Below, in pieces: positions 1 through 8,645 of a stretch of DNA of 64,000 bases. The DNA comes from Sphingomonas naphthae. Lineage in GTDB: Bacteria > Pseudomonadota > Alphaproteobacteria > Sphingomonadales > Sphingomonadaceae. Below the pieces are notes generated by a model, which had not been told where the DNA came from, did not search any database, and was given only the letters and a program-made list of their open reading frames with translations. The position numbers and the translations under genes are program-made. The DNA is taken from NCBI RefSeq assembly GCF_028607085.1, contig NZ_CP117411.1, positions 496,001-560,000 of the forward strand. The letters run 5' to 3'. Each line of letters begins with the position of its first letter. The stretch's first letter is position 1.

Positions 1-1
1 G

Positions 2-1054
2 GGCGAGCTGGTCGGCTGGGCGTGGGGCTTCGGCGCGGCCGGTGTCGGCATGTTGGCCGGCCTGATCGTGTTCGTCACCTTCAAGGCCGAATTGCTCGGC
101 CGCGCCGAACCGCCCCGCCCCGAACATCTGCGCGGCAAGGTCGCGGGGCTCAGCCGCGAGGCGTGGATCTACCTCGGCGCGATCGTCGGCGTGATCGCCT
201 GCTGGCAGCTGATCCAGAATACCGCGCTGGTCGGCACATTGCTGGGCGTGTTCGGCGCCTTGCTGGTGGGCTATATCCTGTGGACCGCCGTGCGCCACCT
301 GCCCCCGGTCGAGCGCGACCGCATCTTCGCGGCGATGGCGCTGATCGTGGGATCGATCCTGTTCTGGGCCTTGTTCGAGCAGGCCGGTTCCTCGCTCAAC
401 CTGTTCACCGACGAGCGGGTCGATCGTACCTTCCTCGGCCTTCAGGTGCCGGCTTCGGTGTTCCAGTCGATCAACAGCTTCTGGATCATCACCATGGCGC
501 CCGTGCTCGCCTGGGCGTGGACGGCGCTGGCGCGGCGCGGGTGGGAGCCTTCGGCGCCGGCCAAGTTCGGCCTCGCGCTGATCCAGGTCGGCGTCGGCTT
601 CCTCGTCCTCGTCGCGGGCGCGCTGGCGGCGGGCGACGGGCTGACGCCGGCGATCTTCATCTTCCTGCTCTATTTCTTCCATTCGACCGGCGAACTGTGC
701 CTGTCGCCGGTCGGCCTTTCCGCCATGACCAAGATGGCGCTGCCGCAGATGGCGGGCCTGCTGATGGGCACCTGGTTCTTCGCGACCGCGACCGGCAATT
801 TCGCCGCCGGGCTCATCGCTTCGGCGACCGGCGCGGAGGGCGCGGGCGCGGCGCAGATCACCGACGTCTATACCCGCGTCAGCCTCGTCGCGATCGGCTT
901 CGGCGTGTTCATGCTGGTCATCGCCAAGCCCTTCGGCAAGCTGATGCACCTGTCCACATTGGGGCAGGACGATCACCGGCTGGCAGGGCAGGACGTGATC
1001 GGCGAGCCGGAGGCGGCCGGCACGCGGCTGGAGAATGAACTCAAGCCGCAGTGA
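2..1054 (+). CDS. POT/PTR2-family proton-dependent peptide transporter, 5' end cut off
   Basis: The reading frame is open from the first bases of the window, so only the C-terminal 350 or so residues are present. The visible part begins [17 protein letters not shown], typical of the middle of bacterial di/tripeptide:H+ symporters (POT family, MFS fold). It continues through repeated hydrophobic helices, including [15 protein letters not shown] and [16 protein letters not shown], which are recognisable POT transmembrane stretches; the ExxER signature of helix 1 would lie outside the window. The inner-membrane role would be uptake of short peptides. An internal ATG at position 50 is unlikely to be the real start because conserved family sequence precedes it. 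The glmM gene follows in the same direction after 70 bp. Confidence 0.85.
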   Translation, partial: GELVGWAWGFGAAGVGMLAGLIVFVTFKAELLGRAEPPRPEHLRGKVAGLSREAWIYLGAIVGVIACWQLIQNTALVGTLLGVFGALLVGYILWTAVRHLPPVERDRIFAAMALIVGSILFWALFEQAGSSLNLFTDERVDRTFLGLQVPASVFQSINSFWIITMAPVLAWAWTALARRGWEPSAPAKFGLALIQVGVGFLVLVAGALAAGDGLTPAIFIFLLYFFHSTGELCLSPVGLSAMTKMALPQMAGLLMGTWFFATATGNFAAGLIASATGAEGAGAAQITDVYTRVSLVAIGFGVFMLVIAKPFGKLMHLSTLGQDDHRLAGQDVIGEPEAAGTRLENELKPQ

Positions 1055-1124
1055 TGGCCGCAATGATTGCTTGGGGTGGCGCGGCCCGCGTATAGGCCGC
1101 GCCTCACCAGCCGGAGAGGGCAGC

Positions 1125-2462
1125 ATGGGCCGCAAATATTTCGGGACCGACGGGATTCGCGGGCGGACCAACACCGCGCCGATGACGGCCGAGATCGCGA
1201 TGCGCGTGGGGCAGGCGGCGGGCACCCGCTTCCTGCGCGGCCGCCACCGCCATCGCGTGGTGATCGGCAAGGATACCCGCCTGTCGGGCTATATGATGGA
1301 ATCGGCGCTGGTCGCGGGCTTCACCAGCGTCGGCATGGATGTCGTGCTGGTCGGGCCGATGCCGACCCCGGCGGTGGCGATGCTGGCGCGGTCGATGCGC
1401 GCCGACCTCGGCGTGATGATCTCGGCCAGCCACAATCCGTTCGTGGACAATGGCATCAAGCTGTTCGGGCCGGACGGCTACAAGCTGTCCGACGCCGACG
1501 AGATCGAGATCGAGGCGATGCTGGAGCGCGCGCCCCCACTGGCCGCCCCGCACGAGATCGGCCGCGCCCGCCGGGTGGACGACGCGCAGGGCCGTTATAT
1601 CCACGCCGCAAAGGCGAGCTTCCCCGAACATCTGCGGCTCGACGGGCTGCGGCTGGTGATCGATTGCGCCAATGGCGCCGCCTACAAGGTCGCGCCCGAG
1701 GCCCTGTGGGAATTGGGCGCGGAGGTGATCGCGCTCGGCGTCAGCCCCAACGGCATCAACATCAACGATCATTGCGGCTCGACCGACCCGACCGCCTTGC
1801 AGGCCAAGGTGATCGAGACCCGCGCCGATCTCGGCATCGCGCTCGATGGCGATGCCGATCGGCTGATCGTGGTGGATGAAAAGGGCCAGATCGTCGACGG
1901 TGACCAGCTGATGGCGCTGATCGGCCTCGCCCAGCATCGCGCGGGGCTGCTGAAAGGCGGCGGCGTGGTGGCCACGGTAATGTCGAACCTCGGGCTGGAA
2001 CGGTGTCTGGGCGGGCAGGGGCTCAGCCTCGTCCGCACCTCGGTCGGCGATCGCTATGTGGTCGAGGCGATGCGCTCGGGCGGCTACAATCTCGGCGGCG
2101 AGCAATCGGGCCACATCATCCTGGCCGATCATGCGACCACCGGCGACGGGCTGGTCGCGGCGTTGCAGGTGCTGGCCGAGCTGGTCGAGAGCGGCCGCAA
2201 GGCAAGCGATCTGCTTCATATGTTCGATCCGCTGCCGCAACTGCTCAAGAACGTCCGTTACGCAGCCGGTCAGCCGCTCGAGGCCGAGGCGGTGAAGGCC
2301 GCGATCGCCGACGCCGAGGCGAAGCTGAGCGGCACCGGCCGGCTCGTCATCCGCAAGTCCGGCACCGAGCCGCTGATCCGCGTGATGGCCGAGGGGGAGG
2401 ATGAGGCGCTCGTTGGCGCGGTGGTCGATCAGATTTGCGAGGCGGTGCGGAAGGCGGCGTGA
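1125..2462 (+). CDS. glmM: Phosphoglucosamine mutase
   Basis: This cytoplasmic enzyme converts glucosamine-6-phosphate to glucosamine-1-phosphate for UDP-GlcNAc, peptidoglycan and LPS synthesis. The 445-residue product starts [13 protein letters not shown], the usual GlmM N-terminus. The active-site loop ISASHNP places the phosphoserine at Ser102, as in E. coli. The Mg-binding LDGDADR loop and the C-terminal phosphate-binding [12 protein letters not shown] motif are intact. I chose the ATG at 1125 over an upstream in-frame start at 1035 because a GGAGAGGG ribosome site precedes it and the family N-terminus begins there. The stop overlaps the GTG start of thiD, suggesting translational coupling. 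Confidence 0.97.
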   Translation: MGRKYFGTDGIRGRTNTAPMTAEIAMRVGQAAGTRFLRGRHRHRVVIGKDTRLSGYMMESALVAGFTSVGMDVVLVGPMPTPAVAMLARSMRADLGVMISASHNPFVDNGIKLFGPDGYKLSDADEIEIEAMLERAPPLAAPHEIGRARRVDDAQGRYIHAAKASFPEHLRLDGLRLVIDCANGAAYKVAPEALWELGAEVIALGVSPNGININDHCGSTDPTALQAKVIETRADLGIALDGDADRLIVVDEKGQIVDGDQLMALIGLAQHRAGLLKGGGVVATVMSNLGLERCLGGQGLSLVRTSVGDRYVVEAMRSGGYNLGGEQSGHIILADHATTGDGLVAALQVLAELVESGRKASDLLHMFDPLPQLLKNVRYAAGQPLEAEAVKAAIADAEAKLSGTGRLVIRKSGTEPLIRVMAEGEDEALVGAVVDQICEAVRKAA

Positions 2463-3250
2463 TCCCGCGCATCCTCTCCATCGCCGGATCGGACAGCGGC
2501 GGCGGCGCCGGCATCCAGGCCGATATCAAGGCGATCACGCTCAATGGCGGCCATGCGATGACCGCCATCACCGCGATCACCGCGCAGAATACGCTCGGCG
2601 TGACGGCGGTGGAGCCGGTGCCGGTCGCGATGATCCTCGCCCAGATCGACGCGGTCCTGTCCGACATCGGCGTCGATGCGGTGAAGATCGGGATGATCGG
2701 ATCGGCGGCGGCGGCCCATGCGGTGGCCGATCGGCTGGAGGCGCTCACGGGCGTGCCGATCGTGTTCGATCCGGTGATGATCGCCACCAGCGGCGCGGCG
2801 CTGGCCGATGCCGATACGATCGCGGCCTTCGCGCGGCTGATGGCGGTGGCGACGGTGGTGACGCCCAACGCGCCTGAACTGACCGCGCTGACCGGGCTGG
2901 CGATCGACGACGTGGCCGGTCTGGCGGCGGCGGGCGAGGCGCTGCGTGCCCGGACCGGCGCGGCGATCCTCGCCAAGGGCGGGCATCTGCCGGGCGGACG
3001 GCTCACCGATCTGCTGATCGAGCGGGGTGGCGAGGTTCATCGCTGGACCGATACGAAGATCGAGACGCGGCACACCCACGGCACGGGCTGCACCCTGGCC
3101 AGCGCGCTGGCGACGGGGCTGGGGGCGGGGCTATCGCTGGTCGAGGCGGCGGCGCGGGCGCGGGCCTATGTCAGGGCCGGTCTGCTCGCCGCGCCGGGGC
3201 TGGGCGCGGGGCATGGGCCGCTTGGGAATCCCGCCATCGTTCTGAATTGA
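2459..3250 (+). CDS. thiD: Bifunctional hydroxymethylpyrimidine kinase/phosphomethylpyrimidine kinase
   Basis: ThiD phosphorylates HMP and HMP-P in thiamine biosynthesis and belongs to the PfkB/ribokinase superfamily. The product (263 residues) opens [24 protein letters not shown], the diagnostic ThiD N-terminus, and carries the C-terminal anion-hole motif [15 protein letters not shown] set the start at the GTG overlapping the glmM stop (GTGA), because the ATG 24 bp upstream adds residues the family lacks. It sits in a two-gene unit with glmM. No TPP riboswitch is visible upstream, as expected for an internal operon gene. Confidence 0.93.
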   Translation: MIPRILSIAGSDSGGGAGIQADIKAITLNGGHAMTAITAITAQNTLGVTAVEPVPVAMILAQIDAVLSDIGVDAVKIGMIGSAAAAHAVADRLEALTGVPIVFDPVMIATSGAALADADTIAAFARLMAVATVVTPNAPELTALTGLAIDDVAGLAAAGEALRARTGAAILAKGGHLPGGRLTDLLIERGGEVHRWTDTKIETRHTHGTGCTLASALATGLGAGLSLVEAAARARAYVRAGLLAAPGLGAGHGPLGNPAIVLN

Positions 3251-3346
3251 TGCCGGAATGGATTTGTCACGAAACCGATCGGCCGGATCGGCGTTTTCGG
3301 GAATGTGGAGAGGGGCAGAAGACTCTCCTCCCGAGGAGAGCCCGCC

Positions 3347-3490
3347 ATGAAGATCGACCAACCCATGATCGGCCACGCGGACATCCCGCACACCGTAATG
3401 CCCGTGAAGGGGCAGGGGCTCAGCGCGCTGATAGCGCTCAGCATCCTGTTCTGGATCGCCGTCGCGCTGTTCGCCGACGCGGTATCCTGA
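3347..3490 (+). CDS. Small single-pass membrane protein, function unknown
   Basis: A 47-residue product with a soluble N-terminus and one clear hydrophobic helix (about residues 25-44, LSALIALSILFWIAVALFA). The ATG is preceded by a good GAGGAGAG ribosome site, which supports translation; an upstream in-frame ATG at 3305 lacks one. It converges on the next small gene with 4 bp between stop codons. I do not recognise a family. Both small genes look like lineage-specific inner-membrane micro-proteins; no function is inferred. Confidence 0.55.
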   Translation: MKIDQPMIGHADIPHTVMPVKGQGLSALIALSILFWIAVALFADAVS

Positions 3491-3494
3491 TCGG

Positions 3495-3686
3495 TCAGGC
3501 GGCGCTGGCCAGCACCCACACAGCGCCGACGATCGACACCCACAGGCCCAGGTTGAGCGCGAGCAGCCCGCGATAGAGCTTCTTCATGTCGCGCGGTTCG
3601 GGCTGGACCTGCTCGATCGTCACGGGCTCCGCGACGACATGGCGGGCCGGCTCCCGCAGCTTCAGCGCAACCACCTGTCCCCGCAT
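3495..3686 (-). CDS. Small single-pass membrane protein, function unknown
   Basis: A 63-residue product with a charged N-terminal half and a C-terminal hydrophobic helix (about residues 40-60, LLALNLGLWVSIVGAVWVLA). The start has an AAGGGGAT ribosome site 5-6 bp upstream. The gene is convergent with the 47-residue membrane protein at 3347-3490. I do not recognise the family. Alternative: a shorter form starting at the internal Met next to the helix (MKKLYRGLL). Confidence 0.55.
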   Translation of the reverse strand: MRGQVVALKLREPARHVVAEPVTIEQVQPEPRDMKKLYRGLLALNLGLWVSIVGAVWVLASAA

Positions 3687-3777
3687 CTCGAATCCCCTTT
3701 GTCCGCCCTGTGCGTCCGTCGAGGTCGTTCTAGGGCCGATCCGGTTAACGAATCGTAGCGATGGCCGCCCGTCTCGA

Positions 3778-3797
3778 CCTCCCCCTGGCTGGGGAGG
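3778..3797. terminator. Short hairpin between the protease gene and a small membrane-protein gene
   Basis: A 7-bp perfect stem (CCTCCCC / GGGGAGG) with a 6-nt loop lies just downstream of the transglutaminase-like gene, which is read leftwards. No run of T follows on either side, so termination is only a guess. Confidence 0.3.
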
Positions 3798-3827
3798 ATC
3801 AGGCAGGGCAGGCGGCAGGCCGGTCGA

Positions 3828-4421
3828 TCAGCTGTTAACCAGCACCCACTGCGGGCCGCGCGCCGCCTGGCGGGTGGTGAAGCGGTAGCCCATCTGCTTC
3901 AGCTTATCCCAGCTCATCACCACCGCGAAACGGCTGTCGAGCACCAGCGTCTCGGGCACATTGCCGCGCGCGACATCGACCGTCAGGACGACATGATATT
4001 CCTTCTGCTCGGTCCAGGCCGTCGCCAGCCGCAGCGCCGAGGTCGGCCAGCCGGCCTTCATCAGCCGGTCCCGCGCGGCCAGCGCGATATCCTCGCAATC
4101 GCCGGCAGCGCCCGTCGCCACGGTCCAATATTCCGCCTTGCCGTAGACCGCCTCGTCGCTGACCCGGCGGACCGAGCGGAGCGAGGCCTGGACGGCCTGG
4201 AGCTGGCGCCACTTGCTGGCATCGAGCTGGACCGCCTGGCACGAGGGGTCGCGGCCATTGCGGGCGCAGAAATCGAGCCATCCGGCGGGCGGCATGGCGA
4301 GCCCGCCGTCGCGCATCGCCGATGCGGTCGGCGTCGCCACCGTGGCGCAGCCGCCGAGCAGGGTGCCCGCCGCCAGCGCCGCCACCGCCATCATCTTCGG
4401 GAGAAACTTGTTGATCGCCAT
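3828..4421 (-). CDS. Transglutaminase-like cysteine peptidase lipoprotein (BTLCP family)
   Basis: A 197-residue predicted periplasmic lipoprotein: an N-terminal hydrophobic segment ends in the lipobox LLGGC (Cys25). The remainder fits the bacterial transglutaminase-like cysteine proteinase family (BTLCP). The catalytic triad is visible as Cys109 in AGDCEDIALAARD, His143 in EYHVVLTV and Asp162 in LVLDSRF. Family members such as LapG cleave surface adhesins or act on the cell envelope; the substrate here is unknown. I start at the ATG at 4421, preceded by a purine-rich AGGTGGTGG site. An upstream start at 4475 would put the signal peptide inside the protein. No LapD-like c-di-GMP partner is present in the window. 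Confidence 0.85.
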   Translation of the reverse strand: MAINKFLPKMMAVAALAAGTLLGGCATVATPTASAMRDGGLAMPPAGWLDFCARNGRDPSCQAVQLDASKWRQLQAVQASLRSVRRVSDEAVYGKAEYWTVATGAAGDCEDIALAARDRLMKAGWPTSALRLATAWTEQKEYHVVLTVDVARGNVPETLVLDSRFAVVMSWDKLKQMGYRFTTRQAARGPQWVLVNS

Positions 4422-4470
4422 GTCCACCACCTGCCTGTTCGCTTGCAGGAGGTGGGTTACCGTCGCGGTC

Positions 4471-4496
4471 ACCAAGGCCCGGCTACCAGCCTTGGT
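4471..4496. repeat. Palindrome upstream of the BTLCP gene
   Basis: An 8-bp perfect inverted repeat (ACCAAGGC / GCCTTGGT) with a 10-nt spacer lies 50 bp upstream of the protease start codon. It could be an operator or a 5' UTR hairpin for that gene. I do not recognise the motif. Confidence 0.4.
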
Positions 4497-4545
4497 TGCC
4501 GAAAAATTAGGGATATTGGGCCGTTTTCATGGCCTGAGAACACGA

Positions 4546-4569
4546 ACGGCGGGGAATTACCCCCGCCGT
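4546..4569. repeat. GC-rich hairpin
   Basis: A 9-bp perfect stem (ACGGCGGGG / CCCCGCCGT) with a 6-nt loop. It is one of three palindromes packed in the 272-bp gap between the protease start and the export-protein stop. It may help terminate leftward transcription from the polysaccharide-export gene, though no clear T tract is seen. Confidence 0.4.
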
Positions 4570-4603
4570 GTGGCTTGTTCATTGTCCGCCTCACGGCGGA
4601 AGG

Positions 4604-4683
4604 CGGCACCGGCCCGCTCCCCCACCCGGCCACCCAACGGCAGTATCTTATGGGTGGCCGGGTGGGGGAGCGGGCCGGTGCCG
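4604..4683. repeat. 33-bp perfect inverted repeat with 14-nt loop
   Basis: Positions 4604-4636 are exactly complementary to 4651-4683, so RNA from either strand would form a 33-bp uninterrupted hairpin. It starts 10 bp beyond the stop codon of the polysaccharide-export gene, which is read leftwards. It may be a strong terminator or 3'-end stabiliser, or a copy of a palindromic interspersed element. The arms are rich in runs of G and C and carry no open reading frame or transposase, so I do not call it a mobile element. Confidence 0.85.
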
Positions 4684-4693
4684 ATCTCTCCTC

Positions 4694-5284
4694 TTAGAAG
4701 AAACGCTCGCGGACGCGGATGATATCGCCCGGCATCACCGCGTCGCTGGGAAGGGCGCTCTGCTCCTTCTTCGCGGGATCGGAGGCGCGGATCACCATCA
4801 CCGCATCCTTGCGGCCGCGATAGGTATAGCCGCCGGCCAGCGCGACCGCGTTGAGCACGGTCATGCCCGACACGAAGGCATATTTGCCCGGCTCCTTCAC
4901 CTCGCCCAGCACGTAGAAGGGGCGATAGTTGAGCACTTCCACCGCCACGGACGGATCGCGCATGTAGCCGTCGCGCAGCTTGGTCGTGATCTCGGCGGTC
5001 AGCTCGGGCAGGGTGCGGCCCTGCGCCGGCACCGCGCCGATCAGCTTGAGCGCCAGATTGCCCGAGCCGTCGACCTCATATTCGCCCGACAGCGTATCGT
5101 CGTTGTAGACGCTCAGCCGCACCTTGTCGCCCGAACCCAGGCGGTAGGCGGCGGCGTCACCCGTGGTCGTGGTGGTCGCGGTAGGCGGCGCCATGTCCGC
5201 TGCCAGCACCGGCGAAACGATCGAGCCGGCGACAGCCAAGACCGAGAGGAACGGGAGGATCACTCCGCGCCCAGCGAAACCCAT
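4694..5284 (-). CDS. Polysaccharide export protein (Wza/GumB-like, OPX family)
   Basis: OPX proteins form or gate the outer-membrane channel for exopolysaccharide export. The product has an N-terminal secretion signal (about residues 1-28, ending SPVLA) and a Poly_export domain (about 45-120, YRLGSGDKVRLSVY through DPSVAVEVLNY). A SLBB-type segment follows (about 122-175, FYVLGEVKEPGKYAF and ALAGGYTYRGRKD). There is no lipobox Cys, unlike Wza. I chose the ATG at 5284 (196 residues) because GGAG sits 6 bp upstream and the signal peptide then begins at residue 1; ATGs at 5290, 5308 and 5326 are alternatives. It diverges from the rest of the locus and most likely works with the tyrosine autokinase at 8646. 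Confidence 0.88.
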   Translation of the reverse strand: MGFAGRGVILPFLSVLAVAGSIVSPVLAADMAPPTATTTTTGDAAAYRLGSGDKVRLSVYNDDTLSGEYEVDGSGNLALKLIGAVPAQGRTLPELTAEITTKLRDGYMRDPSVAVEVLNYRPFYVLGEVKEPGKYAFVSGMTVLNAVALAGGYTYRGRKDAVMVIRASDPAKKEQSALPSDAVMPGDIIRVRERFF

Positions 5285-5350
5285 ACGCATCTCCGATGAA
5301 TCCCCCATATGCCGATTCAGCATCATCCCCTATATCGCGTTCCAACGCCT

Positions 5351-6121
5351 ATGTCCCGTGATCTATTGAAAAGACTGTTCGGCCGCGCGCCGGAAGCATC
5401 CGCGCCGAGCCTGCCGCCCGGTTTGCGCGTCTATGCCATCGGCGATGTGCATGGCCGACTCGATCGGCTGATGGCCGTCGAGGCGGCCATCGCGGCGCAT
5501 ATTGCGGCGCACCCGCCGGAGGGCGACGCGCTGGTGATCTTCATCGGCGATTATGTCGATCGCGGCCCGGATTCGCGCGGCGTGATCGAGGCACTGGCCG
5601 GCCTGCGCTTCGCCGGGCTGCCCGCCCGCTGCCTGATGGGCAATCACGAGGATGCGATGCTCCAGTTCCTGGAGAGCGCCGCGATCGGCCCGGCCTGGTT
5701 CGAATATGGCGGCATGGCGACGCTCGCCAGCTATGGCGTGAAGCCCGCCGGGCCCGAATCGGTCGATCGATTCGAGCGGCTTCGCCAGGGACTTGTCGCC
5801 ATATTACCCGACTCGCATCGGCGATTCCTGGGTGATCTGGAGCTGTCGATCGAACTGGGTGACTATCTCTTCGTCCATGCCGGGGTCCGGCCGAGCCGGG
5901 CGATCGATCAGCAGCAGCGCGACGACCTGCTCACCATCCGTGAACCGTTCCTCAGCCACGACAAACGGTTGGCATTGAGGGTGGTGCATGGCCATACCGT
6001 GACGGATCGCCCGGTTTTCCGCCAGAATCGCATCGGGATAGACACCGGCGCCTATGCCACCGGCATGCTGACCTGCCTCTTGATCGAAGGCGAGGCGGCG
6101 TCGATCCTGCCTGTCGCATGA
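5351..6121 (+). CDS. PPP-family metallophosphoesterase (serine/threonine-phosphatase-like)
   Basis: A cytoplasmic phosphoprotein- or nucleotide-phosphatase fold with all the metal-binding motifs: GDVHGRLDRL (about residues 31-40), GDYVDRGPDSRG (66-77), GNHEDAML (97-104) and a C-terminal HGHT. Length (256 residues) is normal for bacterial PrpA/PrpE-like enzymes. An alternative start at 5309 overlaps the promoter region of the divergent export gene, so I prefer 5351. It sits between two exopolysaccharide genes, so a role in dephosphorylating a component of the locus, for example the tyrosine autokinase, is conceivable. That is inference from position only. Confidence 0.85.
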   Translation: MSRDLLKRLFGRAPEASAPSLPPGLRVYAIGDVHGRLDRLMAVEAAIAAHIAAHPPEGDALVIFIGDYVDRGPDSRGVIEALAGLRFAGLPARCLMGNHEDAMLQFLESAAIGPAWFEYGGMATLASYGVKPAGPESVDRFERLRQGLVAILPDSHRRFLGDLELSIELGDYLFVHAGVRPSRAIDQQQRDDLLTIREPFLSHDKRLALRVVHGHTVTDRPVFRQNRIGIDTGAYATGMLTCLLIEGEAASILPVA

Positions 6122-6293
6122 GGCGTGTAAACGAAATGTTTCTGGCGGGGCGAGGTGTTGCGGCGCAACAATCCACAGGCTTTGCAGAGAAAGCTGTTGC
6201 GGATGCGAAATCTTAGGTAGGCGAAAGGCCACACCTGTGGTAGCGCCGCAATAGCAGAATTCTGACCAAAGCGGTCGTTAACAGGGGGCAGGC

Positions 6294-7211
6294 ATGGCAA
6301 TCGGTTCGATGAAGACGCTATTGGGCGTCGTGAGTGCGGCGGCTCTGGTGGCTTTTGCGACCGTGCCGGCTTCGGGCCAGGAAGTGACCCTCACGGCCGA
6401 GCAGGCTTCGGAAGCCGCCGCGGCGGCCGGTGATCCCGCCGCCTTCGCCCTGCTCGTCGCCGCCGCCTCGCCGGCGGTCGCCGCCGCGATGGTGCAGGCC
6501 GCCGTCGCCGCCAGCCCGGCTTCGGCCGGCGCGATCGCCTCGGCCGTCGTCGCCGCCGTCCCCGCCTCGCAGGCCGCCTCGATCGTGACTGCGGCCGTTT
6601 CCGCCGCGCCGGCCTCTGCCGCGTCGATCGTCACGGCCGTCGTCACCGCGACCCCGGCCGCCGCCGCTGCGGCGGCGGGTGCCGCCATCGCCGCTTCGCC
6701 CTCGACCGCCGCTGCGGTCGTGACCGCTGCCACCGCGGCCGCGCCGGCCTCGGCCACCGCCATCGTGAGCGCGGCCGTCACGGCTTCGCCCTCGCAGGTT
6801 GCCGCGATCGTGAGCAGCGCCGCTACGGCGGCCCCGGCTGCGGCGGCGAGCATCGCTTCGGCCGCCGTCGCGGCTGCGCCGGCCGGCCAGCAGGTCGCCG
6901 CCGCCGCCGCCGCCGTTGCTGCCGCTTCGGCGGTGCCGGGTGCGGCAAGCGCAACGTCCATCGCGGCCACGGTCACCAGCACCACGCCGGCGGCCGGCAA
7001 TGCCGCTTCGGTGACGGCAGCTGCGGCCCGTGTCGATGTCGCTGCGACGATCGCGGCGTCGACCCCGGTGGCGACGCCAGCGGCTGCGGCGCCCGTGGCG
7101 ACCGCTTCCGTTACGCCGACGGCAACGACCGCACCGGTCACCGTGGCGCCCACTCCGCAGGTCGTGGTGATCGTGGAAAACCCTGCGGTTACCAACGTCA
7201 GCCAGTCCTGA
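6294..7211 (+). CDS. Secreted alanine-rich protein with tandem 15-residue repeats
   Basis: A 305-residue protein with an N-terminal signal peptide (about residues 1-29, ending VPASGQE). Residues 60-195 consist of nine tandem units of 15 residues (one of 16), each starting with Pro and following roughly P-[AS]-x-A-x-A-I-V-[ST]-A-[AV]-V-x-A-[AST]. Prolines fall at 60, 75, 90, 106, 121, 136, 151, 166, 181 and 196. After this come a less regular Ala/Thr/Val/Pro-rich tail and a short C-terminus (VVVIVENPAVTNVSQS). The start has a GGGGG site 5 bp upstream. Position in the exopolysaccharide locus suggests a periplasmic or matrix-associated structural role. I do not recognise a named family. A strong terminator follows. 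Confidence 0.75.
   Translation: MAIGSMKTLLGVVSAAALVAFATVPASGQEVTLTAEQASEAAAAAGDPAAFALLVAAASPAVAAAMVQAAVAASPASAGAIASAVVAAVPASQAASIVTAAVSAAPASAASIVTAVVTATPAAAAAAAGAAIAASPSTAAAVVTAATAAAPASATAIVSAAVTASPSQVAAIVSSAATAAPAAAASIASAAVAAAPAGQQVAAAAAAVAAASAVPGAASATSIAATVTSTTPAAGNAASVTAAAARVDVAATIAASTPVATPAAAAPVATASVTPTATTAPVTVAPTPQVVVIVENPAVTNVSQS
6471..6878 (+). repeat. Nine tandem 45-bp coding repeats (15-residue Pro/Ala units)
   Basis: The repeat region of the secreted alanine-rich protein. The period is kept at protein level (Pro every 15 residues, one 16), while the DNA copies have diverged. This argues for selection on a helical or solenoid structure rather than a recent DNA expansion. Confidence 0.8.
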
Positions 7212-7217
7212 TCCCTG

Positions 7218-7243
7218 CGGACCCCTTTCGGGGTCCGTTTCTT
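7218..7243 (+). terminator. Rho-independent terminator
   Basis: An 8-bp perfect stem (CGGACCCC / GGGGTCCG) with a TTTC tetraloop, followed by TTTCTT, lies 7 bp past the stop codon of the alanine-rich gene. It separates that gene from the outer-membrane barrel gene. Confidence 0.85.
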
Positions 7244-7278
7244 ATCAGTCTCATAACTTCCTGACATACGGAGAACGT

Positions 7279-8604
7279 ATGCGCGCGTCCGCTCGCCTTC
7301 TTGCCTCGATCGCTCTTGTCGCCGCCCCCATCGGCATCGCACAGGCGCAGGTTCTGCCGACCACGCCGGCGGACTCCAACGACGTGTCGGCGCTGCCGAA
7401 CCGTCCCGCGCCGGAGCGCAACGACGCTCGTGCCCAGGATCGTGCGACCCAGTCGCTCGATCCCATCGGTGCGCATTTCGGTTCGTTCACGGCCTTCCCG
7501 AAGATCGAAGGCGGGCTGATCTACGACAGCAACATCTACGGTCTCGAGCGCGAGACCGACGACATGATCGCCAAGATCTCGCCGAGCCTGACGATCCAGG
7601 GCGACACGGGTGTCTACAAGGGCACGCTGCGGGTGGCGCTCGATCGCTATCAATATTTCAACCGCACGCTGGAAAACCGCACCGATTACGCGATCGGCGG
7701 CAATCACAGCCTGGAGGTCGCGCCCGAGACGTTCCTGACCGCCAACGGCGCGTTCAGCTTCAACCATGAAGATCGCGGTGATCCGAATGCGCTGGCGACC
7801 AACCTGCGCCCGACCGAATATTATCTGTACGAGCTTGGCGCCGGCTTCGCGCGCGATCTGTCGACCTTCCGCGTCGGCCTCGATGGCGGCTTCAAGAGGT
7901 ACGATTACAACAACGCCCGCCAGATCGGCGGCGGCATCACCAATTTCCAGGATCGCGATCGCAACCAGTATAAGGTCGCGGGTCGCGCCGGCTTCGAATT
8001 CTCGCCCGGCTACACCTTTGTGGCGCGCGCCGTGTGGGACAAGGTCGATTATGATCGCAAGTTCAACGGCCAGGGCTTCCAGCGGTCGTCGGACGGCTTC
8101 CGGCTTTCGGGCGGCGTCGGCTTCGAGCTGAGCCAGTTGCTGACCGGTGAAGTCTATGGCGGCTGGCTGCGTCGCAACTACGACGACGCCCGCTACCCGA
8201 CCATCAGCAAGCCGTTGTTCGGCGGTGCGCTGACCTGGTATCCGACCGAGCTGACGACGGTGAACGTCAACGTCGATCGCAGCGTCGATGAAACGCTGGC
8301 GCCGGGCTTCTCGGGCTATACGACCACGTCGTTCAGCCTGAACTGGACTCACGAGCTGACCCGCACCTTCCAGCTGAACGGCGGCGGGCGTTACGGCCAC
8401 CTCAATTACGGCCTTTCGAGCATCGGTACGGTGGATCGGTCGGATGACACGTACGGCCTGAACGTCGGCATCCGCTACATTCTCAACCGCAACATCTACA
8501 CCAGCCTCGGCTATGATTATTCGGCGCGCCAATCGACCGCTGTCGGCGTTGGCTCCGATTTCAAACGTCACAAGGTTCTGGCGACCGTCGGCATCCAGAT
8601 GTGA
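7279..8604 (+). CDS. Outer-membrane beta-barrel protein (BBP2_2-like) of the polysaccharide locus
   Basis: A 441-residue protein with a clear signal peptide (MRASARLLASIALVAAPIGIAQAQ). The body of alternating amphipathic strands ends in an aromatic-poor C-terminal strand (KVLATVGIQM). Repeated motifs such as YKGTLRVALDRYQYFNRTLENRTD and VNVNVDRSVDETL are typical of the putative beta-barrel porin 2 family. These proteins are common in alphaproteobacterial exopolysaccharide clusters and are thought to pass or anchor the polymer at the outer membrane. The tyrosine autokinase gene follows after 41 bp in the same direction. Confidence 0.8.
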   Translation: MRASARLLASIALVAAPIGIAQAQVLPTTPADSNDVSALPNRPAPERNDARAQDRATQSLDPIGAHFGSFTAFPKIEGGLIYDSNIYGLERETDDMIAKISPSLTIQGDTGVYKGTLRVALDRYQYFNRTLENRTDYAIGGNHSLEVAPETFLTANGAFSFNHEDRGDPNALATNLRPTEYYLYELGAGFARDLSTFRVGLDGGFKRYDYNNARQIGGGITNFQDRDRNQYKVAGRAGFEFSPGYTFVARAVWDKVDYDRKFNGQGFQRSSDGFRLSGGVGFELSQLLTGEVYGGWLRRNYDDARYPTISKPLFGGALTWYPTELTTVNVNVDRSVDETLAPGFSGYTTTSFSLNWTHELTRTFQLNGGGRYGHLNYGLSSIGTVDRSDDTYGLNVGIRYILNRNIYTSLGYDYSARQSTAVGVGSDFKRHKVLATVGIQM

Positions 8605-8645
8605 TACAAGGCCGCAGAATCGCTTGATAAATTTGTTGTGAGTAG

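Noticed and set aside
6471-6878. Regular 45-bp period considered as a CRISPR or satellite array
   Set aside because: Copies are diverged at DNA level, there are no spacers, and the period matches 15 codons of one open frame.
6278-7342. A 354-codon leftward Ala/Thr-rich open frame opposite the alanine-rich protein
   Set aside because: It mirrors the repetitive GCN/GTC codons of the plus strand. The plus frame has a ribosome site, a signal peptide and a terminator; the minus frame has none of these.
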